A DNA stretch of 54,188 nucleotides from Lactobacillus sp. (GCA_022651245.1 JALCQM010000019.1:1-54188), one strand, 5' to 3'. Positions 1 through 9,097 are shown, counted from the first letter of the stretch. Notes: generated from the letters alone by a model not told the origin. Program-made: numbers and translations.

Positions 1-9
1 GATTTCGTG

Positions 10-39
10 GAGTATCGGGGGCAACCGATACTCTTTTTT
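10..39 (+). terminator. Rho-independent terminator of a gene left of the window
   Basis: Nine-base-pair stem GAGTATCGG/CCGATACTC followed by a run of six T on the plus strand. No plus-strand gene in the window precedes it, so it should end a gene lying to the left. Confidence 0.8.
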
Positions 40-55
40 AATATTATACCGAAAA

Positions 56-95
56 CGCCACCTGACGAAAATCCGAAGATTTTCATCAAGTGGCG
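56..95 (-). terminator. Terminator of the GtrA operon
   Basis: Long hairpin (CGCCAC...GTGGCG outer arms, GAAAATC/GATTTTC inner arms, loop CGAA). On the minus strand it is followed by TTTT. It lies just past the stop of the GtrA-family gene. Confidence 0.75.
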
Positions 96-166
96 TCTTA
101 TTCGGGACTTATGTCACAGTCCCTTTTTATTTAAGGCTTGGCCGCACACCATTTGGTGACCGGTTA

Positions 167-598
167 TCAGGTCGTCGATTTAAAAATCAAAAACTTACTG
201 AGCACGTAATTTGCGACAACGATCACGAATTGCGTCACCAACTTTGCGACCATGTTCCCCCAACCGAAAACCTGGATAAACAAAAACATGCACGCATAAT
301 CGATGCCCAATGAGAAAATGCGCGCGCCCATGAACTTGAAAAACTCCCACCCGAGGGCTTTGATCCCCACCGTATGTGAGTTGAAGACCCAAAGCTTGTT
401 CGTCACAAACGCAAACAACACTGACAATAACCAGGCCCAAAAGTTAGCCCACTGCCAGCTAAACCCTAACCAGGTCGTTAAGCCAAAGACGCCGATATTC
501 ACCAGCGTCGTCAAGCCCCCAAAAAAGAGGTAAGTGACCACGTCCCAAAGCTGATGTGCCATCAGCCACTGCTTGCCTTTTAACCACATCCGTCGCAT
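167..598 (-). CDS. GtrA family membrane protein
   Basis: A 143-residue protein made almost entirely of four hydrophobic segments, the length and layout of the GtrA family. Family signatures are visible near the N-terminus (YLFFGGLTTLVNIGVF), in the middle (NKLWVFNS) and at the end (NYVLSKFLIF). GtrA proteins are thought to flip polyprenyl-phosphate-linked sugars across the membrane for glycosylation of wall polymers or surface polysaccharide. It is the last gene of a three-gene minus-strand operon with a GT-C type transferase and a YfhO-like protein, which fits that role. ATG at 598 is preferred to the adjacent GTG at 601 because of its spacing to an upstream GAGGACAGG. The sugar is unknown. 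Confidence 0.88.
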   Translation of the reverse strand: MRRMWLKGKQWLMAHQLWDVVTYLFFGGLTTLVNIGVFGLTTWLGFSWQWANFWAWLLSVLFAFVTNKLWVFNSHTVGIKALGWEFFKFMGARIFSLGIDYACMFLFIQVFGWGNMVAKLVTQFVIVVANYVLSKFLIFKSTT

Positions 599-617
599 CA
601 CTACCTGTCCTCAACCA

Positions 618-1967
618 TCATATCTGCGTCACATACCAACGATAAACTTCAACGATACCGATCACCAATGCCCCAGTCACCGGCATCACCAGCCAAAACT
701 GCACCGGCTGTTGCACCCGCTTAAAAAGTGCGCCCCAGCCAACTGCGATTAGCGCCGCCAGTGGCACCACTAACGTCACAAGGTAGCGGCCTTGTGCTTG
801 GTAGTCGGTCGCCAAACAATAATACAAATACAGCGCAACGGTGATCAGGCTTCCCAGCGCAATACTCAATACGCTCAGCAGGGCTTTCGCCACGCGCTCA
901 TACAAATCACCTTGTCGCCAGTGCCGGTAGCCCGCCATCAAGATACCTACCCCGGCACCCAGGAACAAGGTGCTCCAAAGTAGCGAGTAGAGGCGGTACA
1001 CTTGGCCACTCATCGTCACACTCAAATAACCAAAGCGCCCAATGCTGGATAGCCGTAACTTCGTGAAAAACACAGGGTCCGTCAGCAACTGCTGTAGCGT
1101 CCCGGGATAAGGCCGCTGTAAGACGGCACCACCGTCAGCAAGCCAACGGGCATATGCCGCATGAAAAGCCCGTAGGCCGAACATATCCCCATAGACGATA
1201 ATGTTCCGAACGTAAAAAGGCAAGACGACTACGCCACAAACCAAAGCGATCAGCCCGGCTTTACCGACAAACTGCCGTGGTGACCACCGGTGCTGCTTCA
1301 CAACGATCACACCCATGCCAATAAAATAAACGAGCGCCGCAAGAATATACCCATAGGCATTCAAATAACTCAGCGCACACACACTGATCCCGCCGGCAAA
1401 CAACAAACAGTCCCGATAACGCCACCGGTTTTGCACGATCGCCGTCACGATCATCGCCACCCCTAAAACGCTTAGAATATCGTTGTTCACGTAGCTAGCC
1501 AGGTACAGGTACTGGGGGAGAAATCCAACCGCAGCCATGACTAATCCACCAACAGCCGCCGAATGTGCTAAGGTCGTGCTCAATCGCCCGCATAGCCACA
1601 GGCTCACCGTTGCCGCCAACACGCTGGTCAAGCGTGCGGCAAATAACAACGCATGCGGGGACGTCGCCACTAGGCTCATTAGCTTCATCAAACCAGCACT
1701 GACGAGCGGCCCCAACCACTGTGGGTAAAAGGCATACGACCAGTTACCTAATTTGTACGTCACGGCAGCTTGCGTTCCTAGCGGTAACTGGCCATGGCGA
1801 TATAAGTATGTCGGTAGCAAATAGCGCATTTCTTCATCTGGGGCACCGTTGTACGGGATCCGCCATGCCCAAATCAGTGCAGAAACTAGAAATATCCCTA
1901 AGATGCCCCATTGTAGCCAGTTGCCGTTGCGTTGCCGGCGATTATCGTTCGTCATGTTGTGCCCCAT
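618..1967 (-). CDS. GT-C type membrane glycosyltransferase
   Basis: A 449-residue polytopic membrane protein with about ten or eleven hydrophobic segments. The extracytoplasmic loop after the first segment carries PDEE (Asp44, Glu45), an acidic pair in the place where GT-C/ArnT-like and DUF2142-type enzymes hold catalytic acids. Such enzymes take a sugar from a polyprenyl-phosphate donor outside the membrane. Its neighbour is a GtrA-like flippase starting 19 bases after its stop, the usual partner that supplies such a donor. The acceptor cannot be told from sequence; lipoteichoic or wall polymer glycosylation is an inference. The start is uncertain: ATG 1967 or ATG 1955 (GGGG six bases upstream of the latter). 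Confidence 0.75.
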   Translation of the reverse strand: MGHNMTNDNRRQRNGNWLQWGILGIFLVSALIWAWRIPYNGAPDEEMRYLLPTYLYRHGQLPLGTQAAVTYKLGNWSYAFYPQWLGPLVSAGLMKLMSLVATSPHALLFAARLTSVLAATVSLWLCGRLSTTLAHSAAVGGLVMAAVGFLPQYLYLASYVNNDILSVLGVAMIVTAIVQNRWRYRDCLLFAGGISVCALSYLNAYGYILAALVYFIGMGVIVVKQHRWSPRQFVGKAGLIALVCGVVVLPFYVRNIIVYGDMFGLRAFHAAYARWLADGGAVLQRPYPGTLQQLLTDPVFFTKLRLSSIGRFGYLSVTMSGQVYRLYSLLWSTLFLGAGVGILMAGYRHWRQGDLYERVAKALLSVLSIALGSLITVALYLYYCLATDYQAQGRYLVTLVVPLAALIAVGWGALFKRVQQPVQFWLVMPVTGALVIGIVEVYRWYVTQI

Positions 1968-2052
1968 TCACATCGATTCGGCCAAGTTGTCCTTGACCCC
2001 TGTCCCATTATCGCATATCTACCATCACCAGTAGCAGAGCAACCGAATGGCA

Positions 2053-3795
2053 TTACGGGATCAGGTAAGCTACTAGCACCCGCAGCGCGTATAAAAGGAC
2101 CCCGAGCCACGCGATTACTTGTAGGCCAAGAACTACTGACAGCCATCGTGGCTGTTGATACCCAACAGTGATCGTATTCTCCCCAGGCTGCGCCTTCACG
2201 CGAGCAGCACCAATATCTGTTTTTTTCATCTGTTCAGGGCGTACCGTCCGGCCATTGAAGTGAATCACAGAATGCGCATAGATGATCACTGGTACCGTCA
2301 CCGTCGCTGCGCGTTTCTGCCGCCAAGTCAGCTGAAGCGCATGTTCTGGTGTAATTTGCTTCGTCACTTTCAACGGGTTATGAATGATCTCACGGTCATA
2401 GCGCACATAACCATGGTGCTTATGTTGCCGCTTACCCGCAGGCAATGGCAAATAATCCGAGTTCGGCCGTTGCAAGTTTTGGATGCCAACTAGCAGGTTG
2501 GGATTGGCAAAAATCGCCCTAATTTCTTTTGGTTTCGTCGTATGCATGCTTGGTGCATTATCCCCTGCACCAGTGGGGTTATCAGTCGCCCAATAACTGG
2601 TTCTGGTATCGATCAGCGTCACTGCGGTCATCATCATCAAAACGGCACCCGTGCAATAGAGGGCGCGTAGCACTTCTTGCCGCTGTGGATCAGCCGACAC
2701 CCACCGGTCTAAGGTCAAGCCAAAACCCGCGATCAATAGGATGCAAGCGATGACGCTAAACCGCCACGGAAATTGCAATCCTGCCATAAACTCAGACTGC
2801 TTCGCAACACTCGCCCAAGGAAACAGTTTAGAGGACACGACTAAAAATACCGCCCCAGTCATGGTGATGACACGCTCTAAAGTGGTTCGGCGACGCCAAG
2901 ACGTCAGGACCAAGATGATCTGAAAAACAAACAAGACCGAAAAGATCAGCCCAATAGTGATCATCCCGTTATCGCCAGTCGACAAATTCGCCGTTGCATC
3001 CAACATTTTGTCGTTGTGCCAAGGCGTATACAAGTGATTGCTCGACTGGAGCGTCAATATTGCCAACAAACTAGAGCCTGCCAGAACAATCGCAATCACC
3101 ACCGCGATCGCCGTTCGGCTAAGCAACTGCAGTCGCCGTTGGCGGTGCACTAACCCGACGATGAAAAAAGGCACCAACGCAACGATCCCCAAAAGGGCCG
3201 AAACTAAATGGGTCATCACCAATAAGGCCACGGTCGCGCCTAGCAATATCGCGTTAACCCCTTTGCGCTGCGCCGTCACCATCGCGCTACCCGAAACGAA
3301 CACGAGTGGCAATAACGCCGCTCCCCAACCGGTCACCGATTGGTTCAGTATCCAAGTGTTCACAACGAACGCACTCATGTACAAAACGGCCCCACCCGTC
3401 GCGACCCAGGCACGCACACGCAAGCGGCGCATAAATAGTAACATCGTTAAGCCCGCAGTCAGTTCACACAAGAACGCCATCACGACCTGAAATTTGAACC
3501 AGTCGTGTAGGAATAGCAATAAGCCACCACCCAAATAGGCTAAGCCATTCCCGTAAACCGCATTGACAATACGCCCCGACTGATCAAATCCAAAAATGGA
3601 CTGAAAGAAATTCCAATGTCCAGTGCGCAACTGCATATACACTTCATAAAAGCGGTTATATTGAAACGAAATATCCATCCCTAAAATTAGCCCTTGCCGG
3701 TACAACTGCGGCAAGACTAAACCAATCGCACACATGATGATCACGAGTATTTCGATCACGACTTCTCGACGTCGTTTTTTTAAACCGTTACCCAC
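2053..3795 (-). CDS. Large polytopic membrane protein, YfhO-like
   Basis: About 580 residues, with some eleven hydrophobic segments over the first two thirds, then a soluble extracytoplasmic region of about 150 residues and a last hydrophobic segment at the C-terminus. This layout is that of YfhO-type proteins (also labelled 6-pyruvoyl-tetrahydropterin-synthase-related membrane proteins), which are linked to glycosylation of teichoic acids. It is the first gene of the operon with the GT-C transferase and GtrA. GTG at 3795 is chosen because AGGTG lies five bases before it; an in-frame TTG at 3825 has no ribosome binding site. The family assignment is by layout and weak sequence resemblance, not by a catalytic motif. 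Confidence 0.65.
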   Translation of the reverse strand: MGNGLKKRRREVVIEILVIIMCAIGLVLPQLYRQGLILGMDISFQYNRFYEVYMQLRTGHWNFFQSIFGFDQSGRIVNAVYGNGLAYLGGGLLLFLHDWFKFQVVMAFLCELTAGLTMLLFMRRLRVRAWVATGGAVLYMSAFVVNTWILNQSVTGWGAALLPLVFVSGSAMVTAQRKGVNAILLGATVALLVMTHLVSALLGIVALVPFFIVGLVHRQRRLQLLSRTAIAVVIAIVLAGSSLLAILTLQSSNHLYTPWHNDKMLDATANLSTGDNGMITIGLIFSVLFVFQIILVLTSWRRRTTLERVITMTGAVFLVVSSKLFPWASVAKQSEFMAGLQFPWRFSVIACILLIAGFGLTLDRWVSADPQRQEVLRALYCTGAVLMMMTAVTLIDTRTSYWATDNPTGAGDNAPSMHTTKPKEIRAIFANPNLLVGIQNLQRPNSDYLPLPAGKRQHKHHGYVRYDREIIHNPLKVTKQITPEHALQLTWRQKRAATVTVPVIIYAHSVIHFNGRTVRPEQMKKTDIGAARVKAQPGENTITVGYQQPRWLSVVLGLQVIAWLGVLLYALRVLVAYLIP

Positions 3796-3939
3796 TTCTT
3801 CACCTACTATTTTCCCAATCCCCAACGGAAAACGAGTTGTCCGCCTAAGTCACACCCATCCTAGGCAATTGTTCCCGTCAACTTTTTTATCAATACTTTA
3901 CGATTATACCCTTTTGAGTCCTTGAAGTGCGCAACAAAA

Positions 3940-3973
3940 ACCCCTTCGCCATCACCTAAGACAGCAAAGGGGT
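3940..3973 (-). terminator. Terminator after the ECF S-component gene
   Basis: Ten-base-pair stem ACCCCTTCGC/GCAAAGGGGT (one wobble) with TTTTT following on the minus strand, ten bases beyond the S-component stop. Confidence 0.8.
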
Positions 3974-3983
3974 CGCAAAGCGG

Positions 3984-4580
3984 TTACTTCCCAATAATCC
4001 GCAACAACGGTTTGGCTACCGCCGGCACCACGAGCGCGGATAAAATGGCTTCAGGGATCCCGTTTGTCGCCATGATCCCTAGCAAAAACGGCATCAAAGC
4101 ATCGATATGCATTTTGGCCAACGGGACTAAACCGAACAGATACATCACCCACATAAAGCCCAATACTAAGACGGTATTGACTAGTGCGCCACATAAGCCG
4201 GCTAACGACAAGTGCCACAACTTCGCCTGGTGCCGGTCACCATGCACCAGCCGCATAAACAACCACCCGCTGAGCAGCCCGACTAAAGCACGCGGCACAA
4301 CGGAAACCAGCGGGTTGACCAGCACATACACGGCCAAGGGACTCGTTGGCCACGCAAACGCCCGCAGCCAATTGATCAACCCCCAAGTTAAGCCAACAAC
4401 CATACCATCACGCGGCCCTAGCGTGACCGCAGCGATCACGACCGTCACTTGGATGATCGCGATACTGAACGGTCCAACCGGTATATACCCTAGAAAAGGG
4501 ATCACATTTTGGATCGCTACGATGGCAATAAATAACGCTAGAATACTAATGCGATAGGCACGACTACGATGATTCGTCAC
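3984..4580 (-). CDS. ECF transporter S component, substrate unassigned
   Basis: A 198-residue membrane protein with about six hydrophobic segments and features typical of S components of energy-coupling factor vitamin transporters (IPFLGYIPVGPFSIAIIQ after the first segment, ALFIAIVAIQN within it). S components bind the vitamin and share the EcfA/EcfA'/EcfT module, which is not in this window. The sequence resembles the pantothenate group most, but I cannot prove the substrate. The true start is probably GTG 4580, five bases after GGAGG; the upstream ATG 4598 has no ribosome binding site. It is monocistronic, with its own promoter (4638-4666) and terminator. No riboswitch fits in the short leader. 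Confidence 0.8.
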   Translation of the reverse strand: MTNHRSRAYRISILALFIAIVAIQNVIPFLGYIPVGPFSIAIIQVTVVIAAVTLGPRDGMVVGLTWGLINWLRAFAWPTSPLAVYVLVNPLVSVVPRALVGLLSGWLFMRLVHGDRHQAKLWHLSLAGLCGALVNTVLVLGFMWVMYLFGLVPLAKMHIDALMPFLLGIMATNGIPEAILSALVVPAVAKPLLRIIGK

Positions 4581-4637
4581 GTTGACCTCCACTGTCATCC
4601 CATAAAATTTGAAAGTCTAGGATGCTCGATAAGCCCT

Positions 4638-4666
4638 ATTTTAGCATAACTTTCCCCGGTCGTCAG
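4638..4666 (-). promoter_or_regulatory. SigA-type promoter of the ECF S-component gene
   Basis: On the minus strand CTGACG, 17 bases, TAAAAT with an extended TG (TGCTAAAAT). The -35 box overlaps the stop codon of gntP, so the S-component gene can be expressed apart from the gluconate operon. Confidence 0.6.
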
Positions 4667-6015
4667 ACGATCAGCGAAAGTATCAAGACACCCATCAAGC
4701 CCACCACCGAAATAATCGTTTCGAGGACTGTCCAGGTCAACAAGGTCTCTTTCACCGATAGGTCAAAATACTCCTTAAACATCCAAAAGCCGGCGTCGTT
4801 GACGTGGCTAGCCGCTAAACTCCCGGCGCCTAACGCCAGCACCATCAAAGCGGGATTGACCCCTGCTTGCTGCATCAAAGGCGTCACTAAACCGGCTGCA
4901 GTCAACGCCGCGACAGTCGCCGAACCCAGCGCGAGGCGCAAGATCACGGCGATCAACCAACCGAGGAGCAAGGGGGAAATATTGGCCCCGACGAACAGGG
5001 TTTTGACCGATTCTCCCACGCCACCATCGATCAGGACTTGCTTGAACGCACCACCGCCACCGATCACCAACAGTAACATCGCGATCGATTTGACGGCCTC
5101 TTCCAGACTGGTCATGATCGCTTTAGTCGGGATGTGGCGATGATAGCCCATACTCCATAGCGCAAACAGCAGCGAGATCACCATCGCGATACTCGGGGCG
5201 CCAATGAAAGCGACCACATTATCCAGCCCGCTCGGATGCTTCGGCATGGTTCCATCATGCACCACCATCGTGTAAATCGTGGTCAACGCCATCAACAGCA
5301 CCGGAAACAGCGAGGTCAACACAGACAGGCCAAAGCTTGGCGTCTGCTCTAACTTGAACTCCCGCTGCGTCCCTAAGGCGCTGAGGTCCCCGCTTTTCGT
5401 AAACGCGGCAGGCACATACCGCTGCGCAATTTTGGTGAATACCGGCCCGGCAATGATGACGGTCGGAATTGCAATGATCATCCCGTACAACAACACCTCC
5501 CCAGCCGGGGCGCTTAACGCTTGAGCAATCGCAGTCGGCGCCGGATGCGGGGGCAAAAAGCCGTGGGTCACGGATAACGCAGCACCCATCGGCAACCCCA
5601 GATACAGGACCGGCACCCCAGATTCGATCGCAATGGCAAAAACGATCGGCACCAGCAACACGATCCCCACTTCAAAGAACAAGGCGATCCCAATAATAAA
5701 TGATGCCGCGACCACCGCCCATTGTAATCGGCGCCGGCCAAATTTTTCGATCAACGTATGCGCGATCCGGTACGCCCCGCCAGCATCGGCAACCAGCCGC
5801 CCTAACATCGCCCCGAAACCAAAGACCAGCGCCAATTCGCCGAGCTGCGCCCCGATGCCATTTTGGATACTCGTGGCGATTTGGCCCGCAGGCATTCCTA
5901 ACCCTAACGCAACGGCGATCGCGGTGATGATCAAGGCCAGATACGTGTTCATTTTGAAGCGAATGATCAGGCCTAACAATAACCCGACGCCCAACACTAA
6001 GACCACTAATGTCAC
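4663..6015 (-). CDS. gntP: Gluconate:H+ symporter, GntP family
   Basis: A 450-residue, very hydrophobic protein with about twelve to fourteen membrane segments and GntP-family motifs (GFGAMLGRLVADAGGAYRIA, HGFLPPHPAPTAIA, GLPMGAALSVTHG, ASHVNDAGFWMFKEY). It should import gluconate with protons. It is third in gnd-gntK-gntP, so the sugar acid is phosphorylated by GntK and decarboxylated by Gnd. GTG 6015 is the likely start: AAGGAGGTGG lies five bases upstream and overlaps the end of gntK, indicating translational coupling. Confidence 0.92.
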   Translation of the reverse strand: MTLVVLVLGVGLLLGLIIRFKMNTYLALIITAIAVALGLGMPAGQIATSIQNGIGAQLGELALVFGFGAMLGRLVADAGGAYRIAHTLIEKFGRRRLQWAVVAASFIIGIALFFEVGIVLLVPIVFAIAIESGVPVLYLGLPMGAALSVTHGFLPPHPAPTAIAQALSAPAGEVLLYGMIIAIPTVIIAGPVFTKIAQRYVPAAFTKSGDLSALGTQREFKLEQTPSFGLSVLTSLFPVLLMALTTIYTMVVHDGTMPKHPSGLDNVVAFIGAPSIAMVISLLFALWSMGYHRHIPTKAIMTSLEEAVKSIAMLLLVIGGGGAFKQVLIDGGVGESVKTLFVGANISPLLLGWLIAVILRLALGSATVAALTAAGLVTPLMQQAGVNPALMVLALGAGSLAASHVNDAGFWMFKEYFDLSVKETLLTWTVLETIISVVGLMGVLILSLIV

Positions 6016-6029
6016 AGCGGCCACCTCCT

Positions 6030-7562
6030 TCACTTTTCCCCCCGTTGAAAGGCTGCGATCGCCGCGTATTCCCCCGCGACTTCTCGGGCCAAACGGATCC
6101 AGATCGGCAACAAGGTCCGATAAGCCCCAAAGGTCGCCTTGTTCGGCTCGTGCACGTTGGTGGCGCCGACCATCTCCGCAACCGCATCGAGGCTGTCGAT
6201 CAATCCCAGAGCTTGCATCCCGAGCACCACGGCACCTAACGCCGAGCTTTCATAGCTGGCCGGGATTGTCACTTCACGTTCAAAAATATCGGCCAACATC
6301 TGCCGCCACAAGGCACTTTGGGCAAACCCACCAGTGGCTTGGATCGCCACCGGCTCCCCTGCGACGCCTTGGATCAGCAGCATCACCGCGTATAAGTTGT
6401 AGACGATGCCTTCCAGTGCCGCGCGCACCATATGTGCACGGGTATGCCGCCGCGTTAAGCCAAAAAAGCTACCGCGGGCGTCGGCATTCCAGATTGGCGC
6501 CCGCTCCCCACCCAGATACGGGTGAAAAAGCAGCCCGTCTGCGCCGGCTGGGACCTTCGCGGCGATCTCCGTCAGTAAGGTATACGGATCGATATGCAAT
6601 TGCTCCGCCGTCAATTTTTCTGGGGCAAATAATTGGTCCCGCACCCAGCGGAAAACGATCCCCCCGTTATTCACCGGTCCCCCAATGACCCAGCGTCCCG
6701 GCGCCAAATAGTAGGTGAACAACTTCCCGTTAGGATCAACGATCGGCTGGTCAACCACCACCCGAACCGCGCCTGATGTGCCGATCGTGACGGCCAACAC
6801 CCCAGGGGCAATGGCGTTCACGCCGAGGTTGGATAACGTCCCGTCACTGGCCCCGATGATCACAGGCGTCTCTGGCGACAGCCCCGTGACCGTCGCGAAA
6901 GCAGGGTCGATCCGCGGCAGGATGTAGTTGGTATCCACCAAGCGTGGCAATTGCGCCGGCGTGATCCCAGCTAGGGCCATGGCTTCAGGATCCCAGTCCA
7001 GTGTGTGTAGATTGAACCACCCGGTCGCGTTCGCCAGCGAATAGTCTTGAACCAGCTCGCCGCACAAGCGCCACAGGACATAGTCTTTGATCCCGACCAC
7101 ATATTGGGTCTTGGCCAGCAACTCAGGTTTGGCCGCTTTCAACCACATCAGCTTGGCCAGTGGCGACATCGGGTGGATCGGCACGCCCGTCCGCTGCACG
7201 AGCGCTTGGGCGTTTGGCAACTGCCGCAACTGCTCTGCCGCCGCGGCTGCACGGTTATCCGCCCAGGTGATCACCCGCGTCAAGGGCTGATACTGCGCAT
7301 CCAACAAGATCACACTGTGCATCGCAGCTGAAAAGGCCACGCCTTTAACCGTCGCTGCCGACGCCCCGTTTTGACGCAGGACTTGACTTAACCCGGTGAC
7401 CACGGCTTCAAAAATGACTTCTGGGTCTTCTTCTGCCATCTCAGGTTCGTCTTGATACAGCGGGTAGTCGATGTTAGCCGTCGCCAATGCATGCCCTTGA
7501 AGGTCAAACAAAACCGTTTCGGTGCTGGTTGTTCCGAGGTCTACGCCGATCATCGTCTCCAT
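6030..7562 (-). CDS. gntK: Gluconokinase, FGGY family
   Basis: A 510-residue FGGY carbohydrate kinase. The N-terminal phosphate-binding strand is IGVDLGTTSTETVLFD, the second ATPase motif is VTIGTSGAVRVV, and the C-terminal adenosine motif is ATGGFAQSALWRQMLADIF. It phosphorylates gluconate to 6-phosphogluconate. The gluconate rather than xylulose or glycerol assignment rests on its place between gnd and gntP. ATG 7562 has GGAAG seven bases upstream and follows the gnd stop by one base. Confidence 0.92.
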   Translation of the reverse strand: METMIGVDLGTTSTETVLFDLQGHALATANIDYPLYQDEPEMAEEDPEVIFEAVVTGLSQVLRQNGASAATVKGVAFSAAMHSVILLDAQYQPLTRVITWADNRAAAAAEQLRQLPNAQALVQRTGVPIHPMSPLAKLMWLKAAKPELLAKTQYVVGIKDYVLWRLCGELVQDYSLANATGWFNLHTLDWDPEAMALAGITPAQLPRLVDTNYILPRIDPAFATVTGLSPETPVIIGASDGTLSNLGVNAIAPGVLAVTIGTSGAVRVVVDQPIVDPNGKLFTYYLAPGRWVIGGPVNNGGIVFRWVRDQLFAPEKLTAEQLHIDPYTLLTEIAAKVPAGADGLLFHPYLGGERAPIWNADARGSFFGLTRRHTRAHMVRAALEGIVYNLYAVMLLIQGVAGEPVAIQATGGFAQSALWRQMLADIFEREVTIPASYESSALGAVVLGMQALGLIDSLDAVAEMVGATNVHEPNKATFGAYRTLLPIWIRLAREVAGEYAAIAAFQRGEK

Positions 7563-7563
7563 C

Positions 7564-8451
7564 TTACGACTTCCTTTCTACCGCATGGCCGCCGAATCCA
7601 TTACGCAAGGCTGCGACCGTTTTACCCGTCATGGTATCTGCCACCTCAGAACGATACCGCATCGTCAACGCCACTCCCAATACCGGTAGCGGCACATGCT
7701 CTAACAACCCTTCTTGCATCATCCAAGCGCCTTCACCACTCGAATGCATCACCCCTTGGATCGCGGCTAACTGCGGATCTGCGCCGAACGCCTGCTCAGC
7801 CAGCTCCATCAACCAGCCCCGGATCACCGACCCGTGCGTCCACACGGCGGCGGCACCGGCCAGATCAAATTGATACGGCGCCTGGCTCAACAAGTCGAAC
7901 CCTTCGCCGATCGCTTGCATCATCCCGTATTCGATACCGTTATGCACCATTTTCAAATAATGGCCGGCCCCTGACTCCCCAGCGTAAAAGTACCCCGCCT
8001 CGGTCGCAATAGCCGCAAACAACGGCTCTAAGCGCGCGAAGGTCGGCTGCGGCCCACCGACCATCAAGCAGGCGCCGTTGCGCGCCCCGGTGACCCCACC
8101 TGACGTGCCGACATCCAAAAAATCGATGCCTGCATCTGCCAAGTGTTCAGCGACGGCGACTGAATCGCGATAGAATGAATTCCCCCCGTCGATCACAACG
8201 TCTCCCGGTGCCAATAATCCGCGCAATTCAGCCGTCACCTGCCCGACAGTCTTGGCAGGCACCATTAGCCAAATCACGCGCGGCTTCGCCAACTGGGCCA
8301 CCAACGTCGGCACATCAGCAACTGTTTCTAAGGCCGCCGGCAGGTGTGCTGGTAACTGTGGATCATACGCGACCACGTTGACCGCATGCGCCAACATGTT
8401 TTCCGCCAGTGCACCGCCCATCTTACCTAACCCGATCAACCCCACTTGCAT
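7564..8451 (-). CDS. gnd: 6-phosphogluconate dehydrogenase (decarboxylating), short form
   Basis: A 295-residue member of the short Gnd class (the YqeC/GntZ-like type, usually about 300 residues against about 470 for the long form). It has the Rossmann motif GLIGLGKMG at the start, DGGNS, the substrate motif GTSGGVTGARNGACLMVGG and KMVHNGIEYGMMQAIGEGFD with catalytic Lys and substrate-binding Asn. The Asp at the end of strand two (VVAYD) suggests NAD preference. It makes ribulose 5-phosphate and CO2 from 6-phosphogluconate. It is the first gene of the gluconate operon, behind the operator at 8487-8510. Confidence 0.9.
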   Translation of the reverse strand: MQVGLIGLGKMGGALAENMLAHAVNVVAYDPQLPAHLPAALETVADVPTLVAQLAKPRVIWLMVPAKTVGQVTAELRGLLAPGDVVIDGGNSFYRDSVAVAEHLADAGIDFLDVGTSGGVTGARNGACLMVGGPQPTFARLEPLFAAIATEAGYFYAGESGAGHYLKMVHNGIEYGMMQAIGEGFDLLSQAPYQFDLAGAAAVWTHGSVIRGWLMELAEQAFGADPQLAAIQGVMHSSGEGAWMMQEGLLEHVPLPVLGVALTMRYRSEVADTMTGKTVAALRNGFGGHAVERKS

Positions 8452-8486
8452 CTCATCGCCCCCTTCAATGAAGACAACCTAACAGT

Positions 8487-8510
8487 ACGATTGCAACCGT
8501 TTACAATCGT
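8487..8510 (-). promoter_or_regulatory. LacI-type operator or cre site upstream of the gluconate operon
   Basis: A perfect seven-base inverted repeat ACGATTG...CAATCGT encloses TGTAAACGGTTGCA (minus strand, 8492-8505), which fits the CcpA cre consensus with a CG centre. It lies 36 bases before the gnd start. The outer symmetry beyond a usual cre suggests either CcpA or a LacI-family gluconate repressor. No regulator gene lies next to the operon. Confidence 0.7.
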
Positions 8511-8597
8511 TGTGCTGTCAGTTTACCTGCTAATCCCATTTTCGTCCAGTAATACGCTTGTGACCTTAACCACAAGTTGAACGCCACAAGACACAAA

Positions 8598-8642
8598 TCA
8601 GCCTCCCGGCAAACCTGGTGTGCAGGTTTGCCGGGAGGCTGA
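8598..8642 (-). terminator. Terminator of the man operon
   Basis: Perfect 19-base-pair stem (TCAGCCTCCCGG... paired with ...CCGGGAGGCTGA, loop GGTGTGC) just past manO. The minus strand continues TTTGTGTCTTG, a poor but T-rich tail. Confidence 0.85.
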
Positions 8643-8653
8643 TTGATTGCGGT

Positions 8654-9097
8654 TTAGCCTTTACGTCGGCCTAAGCGGCTACGCAAGCGGCTTGGCAGCG
8701 TACGCATTGTCTGGGGAAAGTTCTTGACGGCTTGCTTTAGCACCTGGTTAAAGCTTAGCGACCGCACGATATGCTCGGCTGGAATATGCTCCCGGCAGGC
8801 ACGCAGCACGGCTTTAGGGTCATGCGCGGCAAAAGAGTACGTCCCGTTTTTTCGAGTCCGGATCGCAAACCGCGGGATCCACTTACCGCCGAACATGATC
8901 GACGCGATCACCACCTCGACTTCTTGCCATGGCAACTGAATGTAGTTCTTGATATTGCGATCGCTATAGAACTCGAAGCCTTTATCGCCGATCATAATTT
9001 TTCCGTAGTCACCGAGACCCAAATACGAGGTCCCGCGTTCGACTAATTCGACCTTCGTGTTCAACGATTCGATCTTTCCAAAAGCTGACTCGACCAT
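8654..9097 (-). CDS. manO: ManO-like DUF956 protein of the mannose PTS operon
   Basis: A 147-residue soluble protein matching the DUF956 family: it opens MVESAFGKIESLNTKVEL and has YLGLGDYGKIMIGDKGFEFY and the WIPRFAIRTRKNGTYSF segment. ManO proteins are the last gene of mannose-PTS operons in lactobacilli and streptococci; their function is not settled, with a regulatory role usually suspected. The ATG at 9097 is chosen over an upstream in-frame codon at 9148 because family members start at MVES. It is followed by a strong terminator. Confidence 0.9.
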   Translation of the reverse strand: MVESAFGKIESLNTKVELVERGTSYLGLGDYGKIMIGDKGFEFYSDRNIKNYIQLPWQEVEVVIASIMFGGKWIPRFAIRTRKNGTYSFAAHDPKAVLRACREHIPAEHIVRSLSFNQVLKQAVKNFPQTMRTLPSRLRSRLGRRKG

